Source of the DNA: Phycomyces nitens
Taxonomy: Eukaryota; Mucoromycota; Mucoromycetes; Mucorales; Phycomycetaceae
NCBI GenBank assembly: GCA_022702545.1
Contig: JAHRBC010000006.1
Coordinates: 1,984,001-2,048,000 of the forward strand
Direction of reading: 5' to 3'
DNA length: 64,000 nucleotides
Each line of letters starts with the position of its first letter. The stretch's first letter is position 1. A program made the translations under genes and the position numbers. Below, in pieces: positions 25,360 to 36,523 of this stretch. Below the pieces are notes generated by a model, which saw nothing but the letters and a program-made list of their open reading frames with translations, made no database searches and had not been told where the DNA came from.

Positions 25360-25806
25360 GAGATTCCTCTTTGATTTTGATTTTGATTTTGATTTTGATT
25401 TCGATTTCTTTAAGCCTTGGGATTGTCGTCTTTTTTTTGGTCATTTTTAAAAAAAAGAAGCCATCCTCTCTCTCTTTACTTCTTTGAATCTCTTACCTAT
25501 GATCACATCTGTACCAATTGAAACCCCATGTCTGTATACCAAGTTCAATTAGTCTTTAAATTGAACCAAGAATAAATGTAAGCCTCCTATAACTCGCCCT
25601 ATATGCTGGCCTGACAAGAAGTATCAGCCCAGCCACAAAAACTTCCAGTAGACATGCAAATATTAGACGTTTTAGGGAAGTGAGGGTTCTACAAGGCAAG
25701 ACTTTGTAGCCAGACCTGAAAAGGGATTAAAAAAAAAAAGGTTGAGCGAACAGAAGAACCCGTTAATTCCCTTTGGTTTCACCTCACAGATACAATAATT
25801 TTTTTT
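25360..25806. other. Intergenic region hydrolase-bZIP
   Basis: Holds the hydrolase 3' flank with a GATTTT hexamer repeat and the short promoter of the bZIP gene. No further gene seen. Confidence 0.5.
25372..25405. repeat. GATTTT hexanucleotide repeat
   Basis: Five tandem GATTTT units (the last imperfect) starting 13 bases after the hydrolase stop codon, so likely transcribed in the 3' untranslated region. Confidence 0.85.
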
Positions 25807-26418
25807 ATGGACCAAGACGATTCTAGCAACCATTCTCAACTGTCCGATCAAGACCATCAGAAAAGGAGACCTCACAGTGAAACTAAGCGCATTCAGCAGA
25901 ACCGAGCAGCCCAACGAGCATTCAGACAGCGAAAAGAACAGTATGTCCGGGATCTGGAGAGTAAGGTGCGCGACGTTAACAAGTGGAAGAATCGAGTTGA
26001 ACAGCTTGAGCGTGAGAACATGCAGCTGCGAAGACAATTGTGGATGTCTCAAGGCGACATTAGTGCAGGCTATACAACCAAGCCACCACAACTGTCAAGG
26101 CGAACCTCCCTAGAGAATGATGAGAAGATTTGGCCAACGAATCATTCCCCATTGACCATCTCTTGTTCAACACGAGCCCCAAAATTAAAAAGCCAACAAG
26201 AGGATAATCTAGAGACAGAAGAGCATATTGGAGAAAAGAGCTTTGTTCCCCCAGACGATCCATTTTTCCCGCTTGGTGAGAATCCTTGCTCGTTTTCGTT
26301 GGCTGAGCCAAAGGAAGACGATAACGAAGTTCTTGATGATCTTATTGTACTATTGCGGAATCGATACCGGCCCCCGATTGCTTTTCAGGCCATGCCCATG
26401 CCCTCCCAACACATTTAA
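25807..26418 (+). CDS. YAP/AP-1-like bZIP transcription factor
   Basis: A single-exon gene of 203 residues. The basic region at about residues 25-45 contains QQNRAAQRAFRQRKEQYV. The NxxAQxxFR pattern is typical of fungal YAP/Pap1 factors rather than of Gcn4 or CREB types. A leucine-zipper coiled coil follows (LESKV, WKNRVEQLERENMQLRRQL). The C-terminal half is low in structure, with an acidic patch (EPKEDDNEVLDD). I see no clear cysteine-rich domain of the Yap1 redox type, so oxidative-stress sensing by disulfide cannot be claimed. The protein is much shorter than Yap1. It starts at 25807 in good context after a T-run; upstream in-frame sequence has no ATG. Expected role: nuclear DNA binding to TTACTAA/TTACGTAA-type sites, by family knowledge. 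Confidence 0.87.
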   Translation: MDQDDSSNHSQLSDQDHQKRRPHSETKRIQQNRAAQRAFRQRKEQYVRDLESKVRDVNKWKNRVEQLERENMQLRRQLWMSQGDISAGYTTKPPQLSRRTSLENDEKIWPTNHSPLTISCSTRAPKLKSQQEDNLETEEHIGEKSFVPPDDPFFPLGENPCSFSLAEPKEDDNEVLDDLIVLLRNRYRPPIAFQAMPMPSQHI

Positions 26419-26923
26419 CCCATTCAGCATTTTCTCCCTCTTCTTCTTCTTCTCCCATACGCATTTCTTTTTGTTTCTTTATATATTTTATTTTATTCTA
26501 TTCTATTTTATTACATAATATTTGACCTGCCAATAACACAAGTGTTTATTACTTTTTCCATCTTATTATTTATTCATTCATTTAGACGCTCTTTTTATAT
26601 ATTTATTTTTTAAAATGGTCAAGTTAATGAAAGGAGAAAAAGAAAAAAAGAAAAAAAAAAGACACCCGAATAAATTAAAGAAAGGGGGAAAGAAATGGTG
26701 CAAGCAAGAAAAAAAAAGTAGTAGTAATAATAATAAGAATAATGGTAATAATGGTAATAAATATAAAGACAGTTGGACATAGACACACTATAGATATATG
26801 AAAAAATAATAAAGATAAAAGAAAAAGGCATGATTTTCAAACATAAAGAAATGAACAAATATAAGATACAGTCAGAAAGTATGGAGAAAAACAGTATAGG
26901 AAGAAGTAAATAAAATAAAGAAG
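26419..26923. other. Convergent intergenic region
   Basis: Space between the bZIP gene (plus) and the Zn2Cys6 gene (minus). Very AT- and purine/pyrimidine-biased with poly-A, TTTTA and GTAATAAT microsatellites. Both genes end into it. No gene seen. Confidence 0.55.
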
Positions 26924-29900
26924 TTATTGCATGACATGTCCTTCGCTTCGTTGAATGTCCTCAAAGGGTGGCATTGTCCAAGTCAACTGCTCAGAGTAGC
27001 TGATATCATTCATTGTCTCGTCCTCATCAGTAACAGAAGGAAGAGAGGTGTCAAGGATCATATGGTGTGCATGGTCAGTCGAAGGGGCAGACATCATTGG
27101 GTTCTGGCTTGTCATGATTTTGCTGATCGGTTGTGTAGCTTGCATAGGGGTGGTATCATTGGGGGTCATAAAAGATCGTTGTTGTGGGGTCATGGCTGAA
27201 GAGGTATCAAGGTAACTAGTCTGGAACATATTAAGTTGACTAGCCATGCTTTGGTAAGGTTGCGGCTGTGGCTGTTGGTTATATTCGGCATACATGGCTG
27301 GGTCAAAGTTCCCAGGTCCACCTGGAATGGAGATCGTGTGGCGGCGTTGGTGTCCACCTACCAAAGGCATATTGGTGACCATCAAGGGAGACTGGTGGTT
27401 GTTTTGGTGCTCATAGAATACAGGCGACGCTTGACGGCCTTCTATGCCGGAAGGGGTTTGGGTTTCAAGGGTGGCATAGAGATCATTGGGCAGATCAGGC
27501 GAAAAGGATGTGTTGGTCTGTGCTCGAGGGAAATACATTGAGCTACTACGGTACAACGAGGGTGATCTTGACTTTGGGCCTCCTAGTGGGTATCCGCCCT
27601 GGGATAATGGGCGGTTCATATGCAATCGTCGCGCGCCTCGAAGATCTTCGAGGGATTGTGTCAAATGGTGGTTGAGGCCAGATTGTTTACGGCGCAAGGT
27701 TTGTTTGACAGGAGGTTGTTGGGATTGCAGGGAGGGAGGGAAGTGGTGGTGGGTTGTTTGTAATGGTTGTTGGTGATGGTTGAACACTGACATTTGTTGC
27801 AGTCCACCATTTTGCAAGATTGAAGCATATCTAGCTGGATCTGCCAACGAAGCACTCGAGTTGAACAATGCTGTCTGACTAGCCAACTGTGGGGGTCCAA
27901 TATCAAGAGCATAAGGGTGGCCCTGAACACGCTGCTGTTGCTGTTGCTGCTGCTGTTGGGCTTGCTGCTGCTGTTGCTGATGTTGGCGCTGCTGTTGCTG
28001 TTGATGTTGCTGCTGTTGGGCATGTTGTTGTTGAGCTTGCTGTTGAACTTGCTGTCGCTGCTGCTGCTGGGCTTGCTGCTGCTGCTGTTGAGCCTGTTGC
28101 TGCTGAGCCTGTTGCTGCTGAGCGTGCTGCTGCTGCTGTTGAACCTGCTGCTGCTGAACTTGCTGCTGCTGCTGCTGCTGTTGCTGTTGAACCTGCTGCT
28201 GCTGAACTTGCTGCTGTTGAACTTGCTGTTGCTGCTGCTGCTGAACTTGCTGCTGCTGCTGCTGTTGAACTTGCTGTTGCTGCTGTGGGAGTGGTTGGTT
28301 TTGCAGAGGAGGATGAACTTGAGGCTGCTGCAATACAATCATGGGTGCTTTGGGAATGTTTGCAGGCTTTACTCCCATGGGTCCAGTAAGAGTGTGTCGT
28401 CTTGAAGACTTTGTCGTCTTGGCTGGTCTGCCACGCGAAGTATCAGCACACGGAAGTACGGGCGAAGATGAGGTTGATGAAGGGTCATTAGAATACGGCA
28501 CCGAGGGCGAAGACGAGGACGCAATCGAGACAGCAGAGCTCTGGGTCAATGGGTAATAGCCAGGTTGTGTTGGTGGCATAGGAACATTTATACCTGTCAT
28601 ATCATCAGATTCAAGTTTGGGGCCAGAAGAGGAGGTGTCGACTGCCATTTGACCGTACAGCTGACTAAGCTCGGTCTCTCTGAGCAGGGAATGGAATTCA
28701 ACAGCAGGTGATTCTGAGGCAAGCCGTTGAAGAGTCGAAAGGGTTCTAAAGTACTGACCCTTTGCACACTCGGCCGCACTTACATCTTTGGCCATGTCCT
28801 TTTCGTACTGATGGACCGTGGCAGCAGTTGCGGCACAGTGAATAGTCAACTGGACTCCTCTGGTAGGATAACTAAAGACGTCAATGGCCATACTGTCGAT
28901 AATGGTCTCGGTAATGTTTGTGATGTTTGATGCTGATGATGCACATAGCTGCTGATGTGGGAAAGTGTTGAGGGGGACGTTGATTTCAGGGAAAGGATAG
29001 AGTACATAGTGACGATGGAGAAGGATCATACTAAAGTGGTACATCATATGTAAGAAGCCAATGAACACGTCTGTCACCGGCTGTTTCTCAACCGGGTAAC
29101 TGGCCGAGTACTGGGTGGGCATATATGACAGAGTGGCCGGCAATTCGTGCACAAATGTCTCGAGGTGAGTATGAAGCACAAAAAGACGCGCATGCTCTTC
29201 GATAACCTGATGAGCTGACCGCACGTTTGCCTGCTGCTGCTGGCGTGTTGCAACCCTACGTGTCATTGTGTAGATTTCAGACAGAATTTTTGTAAGCTGG
29301 ATAACACTGTTGTGATTCATGATCAGCTCTTCCAGTGTGGGGCCTTCTTCTGCTGTGGCCTGGGGATAATCTGTCGTGCACTGGGTAATGGAAAAGAATG
29401 GTTCTCTGCCTTCTTCAATGCTTGTCATCAGATCGTACACAAATATCACCCAGAATGTGCGTTTTTTGGTTTCGATTGTCTGGGGGTCATGTTGACCAGA
29501 TGTGTCTACCCTTGACAGGCCTAGATCGTTGGCCATCTTAGACGCCACACTGAGAAAGAGTCCGGGACGACAAAAGAAGCCGGCTCGACGGTAATGTTCC
29601 TGGTATTTGGTCAAGAGAATCAGGGCCTGGACGGTAGACACTCGAGGGACGTCTGAATGCTCGTCAATAAGCGCAAACGCACGCTGGTAAAAGAAGAATC
29701 CTGGTGGGGCACCTGGGGATTGTTGGGATTGTTGAGAGGCTTGAGAGGCCGGTGCCCAGCGGGAGGCAACAGCACACATGGCATACAAGAGTAATTTTGA
29801 AGGGCAGTCTGTTTTTGAAACGAGTTTTTTGTAAAAGTGGGGCTTATGTATCATGGGGGCGTAGGTGTGGACATGGTCAAAATAGGCTTCAATTAGTGTA

Positions 29901-31162
29901 AGAGGAATGTCCCCAAGGAATTGTTGGACAGCTACATAGGCCTCTGGAGGCACAACGTCGGCCTCGATCATCTGGTTTCTGTGACCACAGCTGCTCATGC
30001 TGCCTTGAGTAACAGCTGGACTGGCGGCTGAGGAGGATGCAGTGGAATCGGCGGTGGAACCAGCGTCAGAATGGGAATCACCAAAGGGCCCGGAATACTT
30101 GCTGTGCGATGGAGAGTGGCCAGCTTTATCGGTGTGCATGCTCGGTATTCGGTCCACGCGTTCCTTTATGTCGCTCACATAGAGTGCCTGGCCAATCTCA
30201 TTGATCGTGAAGCGATCTGCCATCATCGAGGGCGACATTCCAGGGCTATAAGGTGCAGCTACTGACACGCGCCCCGGTCCATTGTCTAGAGGGATTTTAT
30301 GAGTTGAATCTCATAAGAGCATATGCCAATCTAGAGGTGTCTTACCCTGGACGATCGTTACATCGGCAGCATCTTCAAAAAGCCCATTTGTATCCTGTAA
30401 TATGAATTGGTCGTCAAGGATACGGCGCGCGGGTCCATCAATTGTTCGCAATGCCCGTTCGACCAGTTGGAGACGAGCTTCGAGGAGTTCAATATATTGC
30501 TTTGGGGGGCCGCGCTTTGTCGGTGGCTGTCCAAATACACAGGGAGAATCTGCCTTTCTGCATCTCTCACAAGGCTGAATACCATCGCATTTTACCTAGT
30601 AAAACACACACACCAGAAATCAATGAAAAAAACTTTTTTTTCTCCCTTTAATAATGAAAAATAACAATTCAAAAATCAACCCCGAGCACAGACCAAGCCC
30701 ATTATTATTGTATTCATGCTCAAGGCTCAAGGGCACCCCAGGGTTGTTTATTATTATTATTATTATTATTTTGTTGCTGTTGTTGTGGTTGTTGGTGTTG
30801 CTGTGGTTGTGTGTTATGATTATGCTATATTGGCATAATTGGTATTATTATTATTGTTGATGGTGGTGATAGTGGTAGTAGTGGTAGTAGTGTGGTAGTA
30901 GTAGTGGTGGTTGTCTATCGATATTCTTGCCAAACATAATCTTCAAAAGCCGTGCACCCTGAAGCCAAAAAGACAAAAAGGTGAAGCTTACTTTGCGTTT
31001 TCGACATGCATCGCATGCTCTTTGAATCTTGATGCGTTTGCTGTTCATATTCGCTCCGTTCTTGTCTTTTGCGGGTTTTGGGCTCTTTTTTGGGCGACCG
31101 GTAGACTTATTGGAGGGTTCGGGTGCGGATTCAGGGGACTGCTCATAGAATGAGGTGTCCAT
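26924..31162 (-). CDS. Zn2Cys6 transcription factor with long poly-Gln tract
   Basis: A fungal binuclear-cluster regulator read from three exons, 31162-30992, 30595-30346 and 30285-26924 (3783 nt, 1260 residues). The zinc cluster begins CDACRKRKVKCDGIQPCERC, with the sixth Cys a few residues later (RKADSPC). It is split by intron 1 after CRKRK. A linker and coiled-coil start follow (RGPPKQYIELLEARLQLVE). The middle homology (Fungal_trans) domain starts near VQQFLGDIPLTLIEAYFDHV at about 29.95 kb and includes the HKPHF motif. The C-terminal half is disordered: Ser/Pro-rich sequence, then roughly 120 residues of almost pure Gln broken by Val, Ala and His (28290-27925), then Q/M/S-rich sequence to the stop. 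Intron 1 is about 400 nt, unusually long here, and carries several trinucleotide repeats. Target genes cannot be told from sequence; the RGPPK-YI element is seen in many Mucoromycota and XlnR/Cat8-like regulators. Confidence 0.9.
27925..28290 (-). repeat. CAG/CAA-rich repeat encoding poly-Gln
   Basis: About 365 bases of imperfect CAG/CAA repeat (CTG/TTG on the plus strand) inside the Zn2Cys6 gene. Other frames give poly-Leu, poly-Ala and poly-Ser open frames, which are shadows. CAG and CAA are mixed, and interrupting GTT, GCT and CAT codons give Val, Ala and His. Confidence 0.95.
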
Positions 31163-31594
31163 GGCAACGAAAGGAAATAAAAAGTCGAGATCTCAAGTCA
31201 ACAATCTGAAATGTGTAATGTTGTGCCTTGCACTGACTTTGCTCCTCGCTCTCTTTTACTGGAGTGGTAAAGACAGTGAGAGAGAGAGAACCGAGCAAAC
31301 TTGGCAAGGTTGTAGAAAGAGGAGAAGAGGGGAAAGTGCAGTAGGTTTGGGGAAGAGAGAAAGCCTGTTTTTCCTTCTCGTCTCTCGTTGCTTTTATTCG
31401 CGCGGTAATAATCGAATGAAAAGGGAAGCCAACCATGTAACCCTGGGGGTTTATACGTTCTTACTGTAATTGGCTGAGTTATAACCTACACAGGACGCTT
31501 TTTTTTTTATTATTATTTAATGGTATTTTTGCTCCCATTGTGTTTTGGCTGTGCTGAATTGCGGGCTTCTTTAGGACAAAATCGTTGATTTTTT

Positions 31595-32030
31595 TTGGTG
31601 TTTTTAGACACACCCCAACAGGTCTCCAGTAGTCCAACGCGAGGTAGCGTTTGGTTTCTAGGTGGTATCGATATCCTTTATGGCCAAGAGCAACCTACTG
31701 CTGCACAGGCTACAGATCATTTAATCGCCGACACCTATGAGCAAACTTATCCTGGCCCCCCCCCTCCCCTCCCCTTCTTCAACCTGGTGATCCAACTATG
31801 CTAAACCTGAACAGGATGCTAAAAAGGCAGAATATATGGGAGAGAAAAGGCAAATCAACACAACATCAGATCTGAAAGTGCGATCAAAAGACGAGCCGGA
31901 GCTGGTTATAGAAATACCCTCAGTACAGCCTTTTAGATGGGCCAGAGATTGTCATGGGAACGGTATCGAGTCGATGCTTAAGCTGGGGTCGGACATGAGA
32001 TTTTTTTCAATTGGTCTTACAATGGAATGA
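31595..32030 (+). pseudogene. Possible decayed or unresolved spliced gene
   Basis: Two protein-like open stretches lie in different frames. The first reads from about 31607 (SVWFLGGIDILYGQEQPTAA and on) into a C-rich run at 31756-31776. The second runs from about 31815 to the stop at 32030 (SKDEPELVIEIPSVQPFRW). They could be joined in phase only by a 28-nt intron, which is too short, or by a shift at the C run. I recognise no family. It may be a broken gene, a mis-sequenced gene at the homopolymer, or chance. Confidence 0.25.
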
Positions 32031-32191
32031 TCGGTGATTTTGGCTTTCATGTTCGCTTGTTCAGTGTATTTTTATGTAGCCTCAAGCCAAGCCCTACAGA
32101 GAGAGCGAAAGAGAGCGAGATCGGATCACCAACGTATTAGTAAATAATTTTTTTTCCATTTTTTTCCATTTTTGCGTTTTGGGAGCATTTC

Positions 32192-32774
32192 TTACGCTTT
32201 CTGTTTAGGATTTTACGACTTTATTAATCATCGTCTATACTCACGAATGATATCCACCAATGAAAGTATCAACCTCTTCAAGACAAGTTGAAAAATAAAC
32301 AAAAAAATGACACGTGAGAATGACTGCAAGAGGCTCTTTTCGTTTTCGCTCACTCTTTCTTCCTTGGATACTTGATTTCCTCTTTTAAACATACGGTCCA
32401 TCTGGCCCGCCTTGTCGTAGGCTTGGAAACCATTGGCAATGTTTGCCAAGGGGTGGTTGGCCTGTGCGGGAAATATAAGTGAAATAAAAGACCAAGGCGG
32501 AGAGTACAAGTGGTTTAACTGTGTGAGTGCGGTAAGACCATCGTACGTTCTATAAACTCTAAATGAGAATGTGTGACGAAGGGTGGGAGGTGTGTCGAGA
32601 AGCAGTTGGTTCGGCCAAAAGGACTGGTGCCGATCTTCAAGGCCAACGCAATGGATAACAAACCAAGCCAAAACGAGACATCCTGGCCCGGTCTTTCCAT
32701 AAAACGCCTTGTGCCAACTGGCCTTGTAACAAAAATGTCTGTGGGTCAGCCCCCTTATTTCTCAGTTTGCTCAT
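32192..32774 (-). CDS. Possible small spliced gene, unknown product
   Basis: A GC-richer island on the minus strand gives a plausible three-exon gene. It has ATG at 32774 (MSKLRNKGADPQTFLLQGQL), a middle exon after a CGCACAG acceptor near 32466 (ANHPLANIANGFQAYDKAGQ, then MDRMFKRGNQVSKEER), and a last exon Lys-Ala-stop at 32200-32192 after a CCTAAACAG acceptor. The second intron has a clear GTGAGC donor. The first needs a weak GTTTGT donor, so the first junction is uncertain. Other frames of the same island are also open, one with a hydrophobic segment (FWLGLLSIALALKIG). No family recognised; a short basic protein, possibly organellar. Confidence 0.3.
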
Positions 32775-34106
32775 CGATTTCCTATCTGGACCAAGTCTAG
32801 TTCATTGGACCTTTAAGTCTATTGTTAACATCAAGAAAGTCGTGCAAATGGGTAGGATAGGAAACCTTTTTTTTTTATGCTCGTAATGCACGTTGCTTTT
32901 TCGTTCATGGGAACCACTCTTTTTTTTTTTTACTATGATTTAAATCCCAAATTTAAACGCAATAAACAAGTACCTCTTGGTTTCCTTCCTTGGGTCTTGC
33001 TATCTTTTTCTTTATATATATTTATATATTTCACAAATGACCAAGAGCGATAATAAGCCATATCCCTGTTCATTTCATGGCATCAAAAGTAAATGGGAAA
33101 TAAGCTGCTTGTATATAATATTCAAATGTGTGGGTGCATGTGCTTATCAATCGTGTTCAACAAGAGATCTATTGGAGCAACAAAACGAGCCAGAGTCTAT
33201 TTTTACGAGGCCAGGAATTGACTATTTAACTACTGTAGCGATCACACCAAAAATAAACAGGCCTGCAAATAATCGTTTTTTATCACTTGCCCAAAATGTA
33301 CTTTCCATAAATGGTAATTTGGTTTCAATCACCTTTTTGGAATTATTGGCCCTTTCAAATAAAAAACAGCCTTGTAGGCCACAACCCAATACAATCCAGG
33401 ATCCTGCTGCAATGAGAATTGAAGAGCAAGTGTAACAATTGCCATTCCCGCCTTACCATTTTATCACCCAAAAACGCGGTAGGTTGCCTCTAATGAAATA
33501 GACCTTTGATGGCGCCTGATTCGATATGTACAGACAATAGGTTGCAAGTATGCAAATCATCTAGAAATGTATTGGCATGCTTGAAATTTCTGGTATAATT
33601 TTGGGCCAATAGGCTGCAAGGACCAGATAGATCCCTGAAAGTGACCCTGTTGTAAAAGGGCCAAATTTGAATTGACGGCCATAAAAAATAAAGAAGTAAA
33701 AGAAATACAAAAAAAAACCGAGCCAATCATTTTCAAACATACCATCATATACACCTTGCCACTCTTTACATTTGTTTAGAAAGGGTCCTTTTTTCTTCCT
33801 TTCTTTCTCTCTACACAGAAAAGAGCCCCCCACCAGGTCAGTTTTTCTGCTGTATTTATTACCCTTATTTTTTTTATTATTTTATTATATTTTTTATTAT
33901 ATTTTTTTTACCCGCGGGCCAATTGTGATCTATTGGTTATATAAGCTTGAGTTCATTTGATCGCTGAGCTCCATTCTCTATTTACTTTTTATTTTTTCCC
34001 TTATTTTCGACCTCTTTCCCTGCGGTCTCGAGCTTCTATTTTCCCTTGCCCTTTTTCTTTCTATATATTTATTTCCTTCCTTTTATTATCACCTAATTCA
34101 AAGCTA

Positions 34107-35235
34107 ATGAGCTCCATTCCAACAGACGACCGGACTCTTTCGGTCATTGATGCTTCAGGTCGTCAGATTAGCCTCCTCAACAATGATACACCCCACCCTG
34201 CACGAGTCAGTCTCCCAATCCTGGCCGGCACAGCAACCCCAGACCACGAAATCCCAATGTCACCTTCATCCCGGATGCCTTCTTCACCAAACTCGTATTC
34301 TTCAGACGAAGCTCCGGGAAGCAATGGCTACGATACAAACGGCACCCCTTCTGACCAGCAATCAAAGCGTAAATACCATTGTTCAGAGCCCGGATGCACC
34401 AAAAGCTTCACCACAAGGTAAATAATAATAATATAAAAAAAAACACACACGCCAGCCATTGGACCCTCACATTCTCTCTAGTGGACACTTGGCTCGGCAC
34501 AACCGGATCCACACCGGCGAAAAGAACTTTCCTTGCCTGTTCCCCGGCTGCCAATCCCGCTTCTCACGCCAGGACAACATGATGCAGCACTATCGGACAC
34601 ACATGTCACCAAAGTCCAGACGAACCCACAAGAAGTCTGCGGCAGAAGAGGCCCGGCCACGACCCCGTCTCCATGCCCACCACCGCATCCGTTCAGACCC
34701 TGTGCAGGTCGAGCCACCCCTCACAATTGACCAGCATTTGAGCAATTATCACCGCTCGCTCCGAACACCCGCACCTGCCGAACGGTTCTCACCCGTCCGA
34801 TGCAACCAGTTCCCTAAACCTCTCTTTAATCCAGCAATCCCAAAAAAGTCCTCGCCTAGACCGCTCACCCAAGCAGCCCGACCCTCTCCCCCAGCCTCGC
34901 CCTCCCTCCCATCTATCCAGCACATCATCGACACCCCCTCTCCCCCGGCCCACCCTGCCCCATCGCCCGTATTCCCCACTCCTTCCGCAGGCCTATTTTA
35001 TCAGCACAGACCCCTTACCTTTCCTCATCTCAAAGACGCCACTCCAGCCACATTCTCCCTTCTCCACCCAACCCTCAGTCAATCTACAGCCATGAAAAAA
35101 GCCGAAAAGGCAAACAAGACAAACCCCCAGAACTCTCCCAAAGACCATGCCTCGGATACCGAAGACACGGACACGGCTGGATCTTCATCTGGCAGTCTTC
35201 TCCAGCTAGCCCACATAGTGAGTACATTTGGCTAG
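34107..35235 (+). CDS. Nrg1-like C2H2 zinc-finger transcription factor
   Basis: A two-exon gene, 34107-34417 and 34482-35235 (1065 nt, 354 residues). A Ser/Pro-rich head of about 90 residues precedes two adjacent C2H2 fingers. The first reads YHCSEPGCTKSFTTSGHLAR and the second CLFPGCQSRFSRQDNMMQHY, joined by the linker HTGEKNF. The combination TTSGHLARHNRIHTGEKN with SRxDNxxQHYRTH is the signature of Nrg1/Rgm1-type fungal repressors, so a role as a carbon- or stress-responsive repressor is a family-based inference. The intron sits between TT and SGH of finger 1. The C-terminal 220 residues are very Pro/Ser-rich and probably disordered. The start codon is the one after the pyrimidine-rich leader; an upstream in-frame ATG at 33957 would add a Phe-rich stretch that looks like leader. 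Confidence 0.87.
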
Positions 35236-35483
35236 ACTCGAGGGATCAAACAAAGCACACACACACACTCTCTCTCTCTCTGTCTTCTTGCTTGAATCAT
35301 CTATTTTCGCTATCCTGTACTATATATCATTCTCTTTCTATATTTCCTGCTGTTGATGTTGCCCTGATTTTTTTTAAATATATATATAAACCCACACACA
35401 AACATATATATATATCTTATATATATCTCTAATAAACCCATACTCGTCCATCGCTAAAACGTTATTCAAAAAAGAATACCCTG

Positions 35484-36523
35484 TTATTTGTGCGAAATAT
35501 TCTCGTAGCTAGGTGGAAGATCGTTGGAAGATTGGCCACCGATGGGCATGTTAAAATCAGTCTGTCCATAGGGAACTGGCATTGCAGGGGGAGGGTAAAC
35601 TGTATGGCCAGGCATGGCTGACTGATCATGTGGCATTGGTGGTGGGGCATAACGGCGCTGACCATCAGCAAAAAAGTCTTGCTGAGTAGTAGGAGGAGGA
35701 GGAGGAGACGAAGGAGGAGGGTAATTGGTCTGACCACTCGAGGGTCCCTCATAAGCCGGCAATGGTTCACAATGCTGTGGGGTCTGGCCCGTTTCTGCAG
35801 TCGTGTTAATCAAAGAAACCTGTACTTTTATATTTACCTCCCATGCGCTCCAAAAGCTCTCGGTACATTGCCGTAAATTGGATTGCACCGCCTTCACGGA
35901 ATGTCAAGACCAGTTTTCCATTCTTTGAGAGCCCACCTCCAGGGACCTTTTATTATTATTATTATTATTATTATATTGTAAGAATCCTGGTGCTTTTGTA
36001 CAGTATCACGATCCATGATCCATGACTTACCGGCACCAATGTACCCGAAATATAGTTGGCCCCAAACCAAGGTTGCTCCAATTTCCAGTTCTTCCATGCT
36101 AGAACCGGCACATTAAGGGTCTGAAACTGTTGGGTGGGTGAAGATGCTGCGAATACAACCTGTGTTTTTTATTAGAGACTCAAATAAATCACAGACCCTT
36201 TTTTTTAAAAAAAAAATGCCTACTCTTTGGTTGGTCAAGATGGCAGTGCCGTTTGCTTCCCAGTATCCGCTATGTTTCTAGTCAGTATTGTGCATCTCTA
36301 CCTTGGACCCAAATACGTCTTACCCAGAGTTCCCTGGATAGCCACTATATCAGTAGAGTATGATTAGAATAGGGTATAGCAAACATATAAATATATATAT
36401 TACTCACTTTTCATTGCAATCAAGTACCATTTTGACTGAATCCTGAGCAAAAAACACCTTTTCGCCAGGCAATAAGACAGGTGTCTGCCCATCAGGGCTC
36501 ATCATTGCCCAATTTAAACTCAT
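35484..36523 (-). CDS. WBP2-like GRAM-domain / PPxY protein
   Basis: Six exons: 36523-36408, 36344-36324, 36269-36224, 36159-36031, 35946-35838 and 35794-35484. They sum to 732 nt, or 243 residues. The N-terminal 130 residues form a PH-like GRAM domain as in WBP2/WBP2NL: TAILTNQRVVFAASSPTQQF, then KLEQPWFGANYISGTLVPVP and LVLTFREGGAIQF. The tail is rich in Pro, Tyr and Gln. It ends with LPPSYENISHK, whose PPSY is a PPxY ligand for WW domains such as those of Rsp5/Nedd4 ubiquitin ligases. LPAYEG is a weaker variant. Exon 2 is a 21-nt microexon encoding the turn NGYPGNS. Function in fungi is not established; an adaptor for WW-domain ligases is the natural inference. An upstream in-frame ATG would add a hydrophobic stretch that I take as leader. 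Confidence 0.85.

Larger units (their letters stand above)
31163..34106. other. 2.9 kb region between two regulator genes
   Basis: Divergent space between the Zn2Cys6 gene (minus) and the Nrg1-like gene (plus). It contains two protein-like stretches listed separately (31595-32030 plus, 32192-32774 minus). A 133-codon open frame with ATG at 33037 ends at 33435 and is preceded by a TATA-like run, but I recognise nothing in it. The last 350 bases are pyrimidine-rich, as expected of the leader of the Nrg1-like gene. Confidence 0.45.

Noticed and set aside
27889..28405. Long plus-strand open frames of poly-Leu and poly-Ala
   Set aside because: They are the antisense reading of the glutamine-coding CAG/CAA tract in the Zn2Cys6 gene; low complexity explains the lack of stops.
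33037..33435. A 133-codon plus-strand open frame with a TATA-like run upstream
   Set aside because: Amino-acid make-up is unremarkable, no family recognised, and it has no splicing or composition support; kept only as a note in the intergenic entry.
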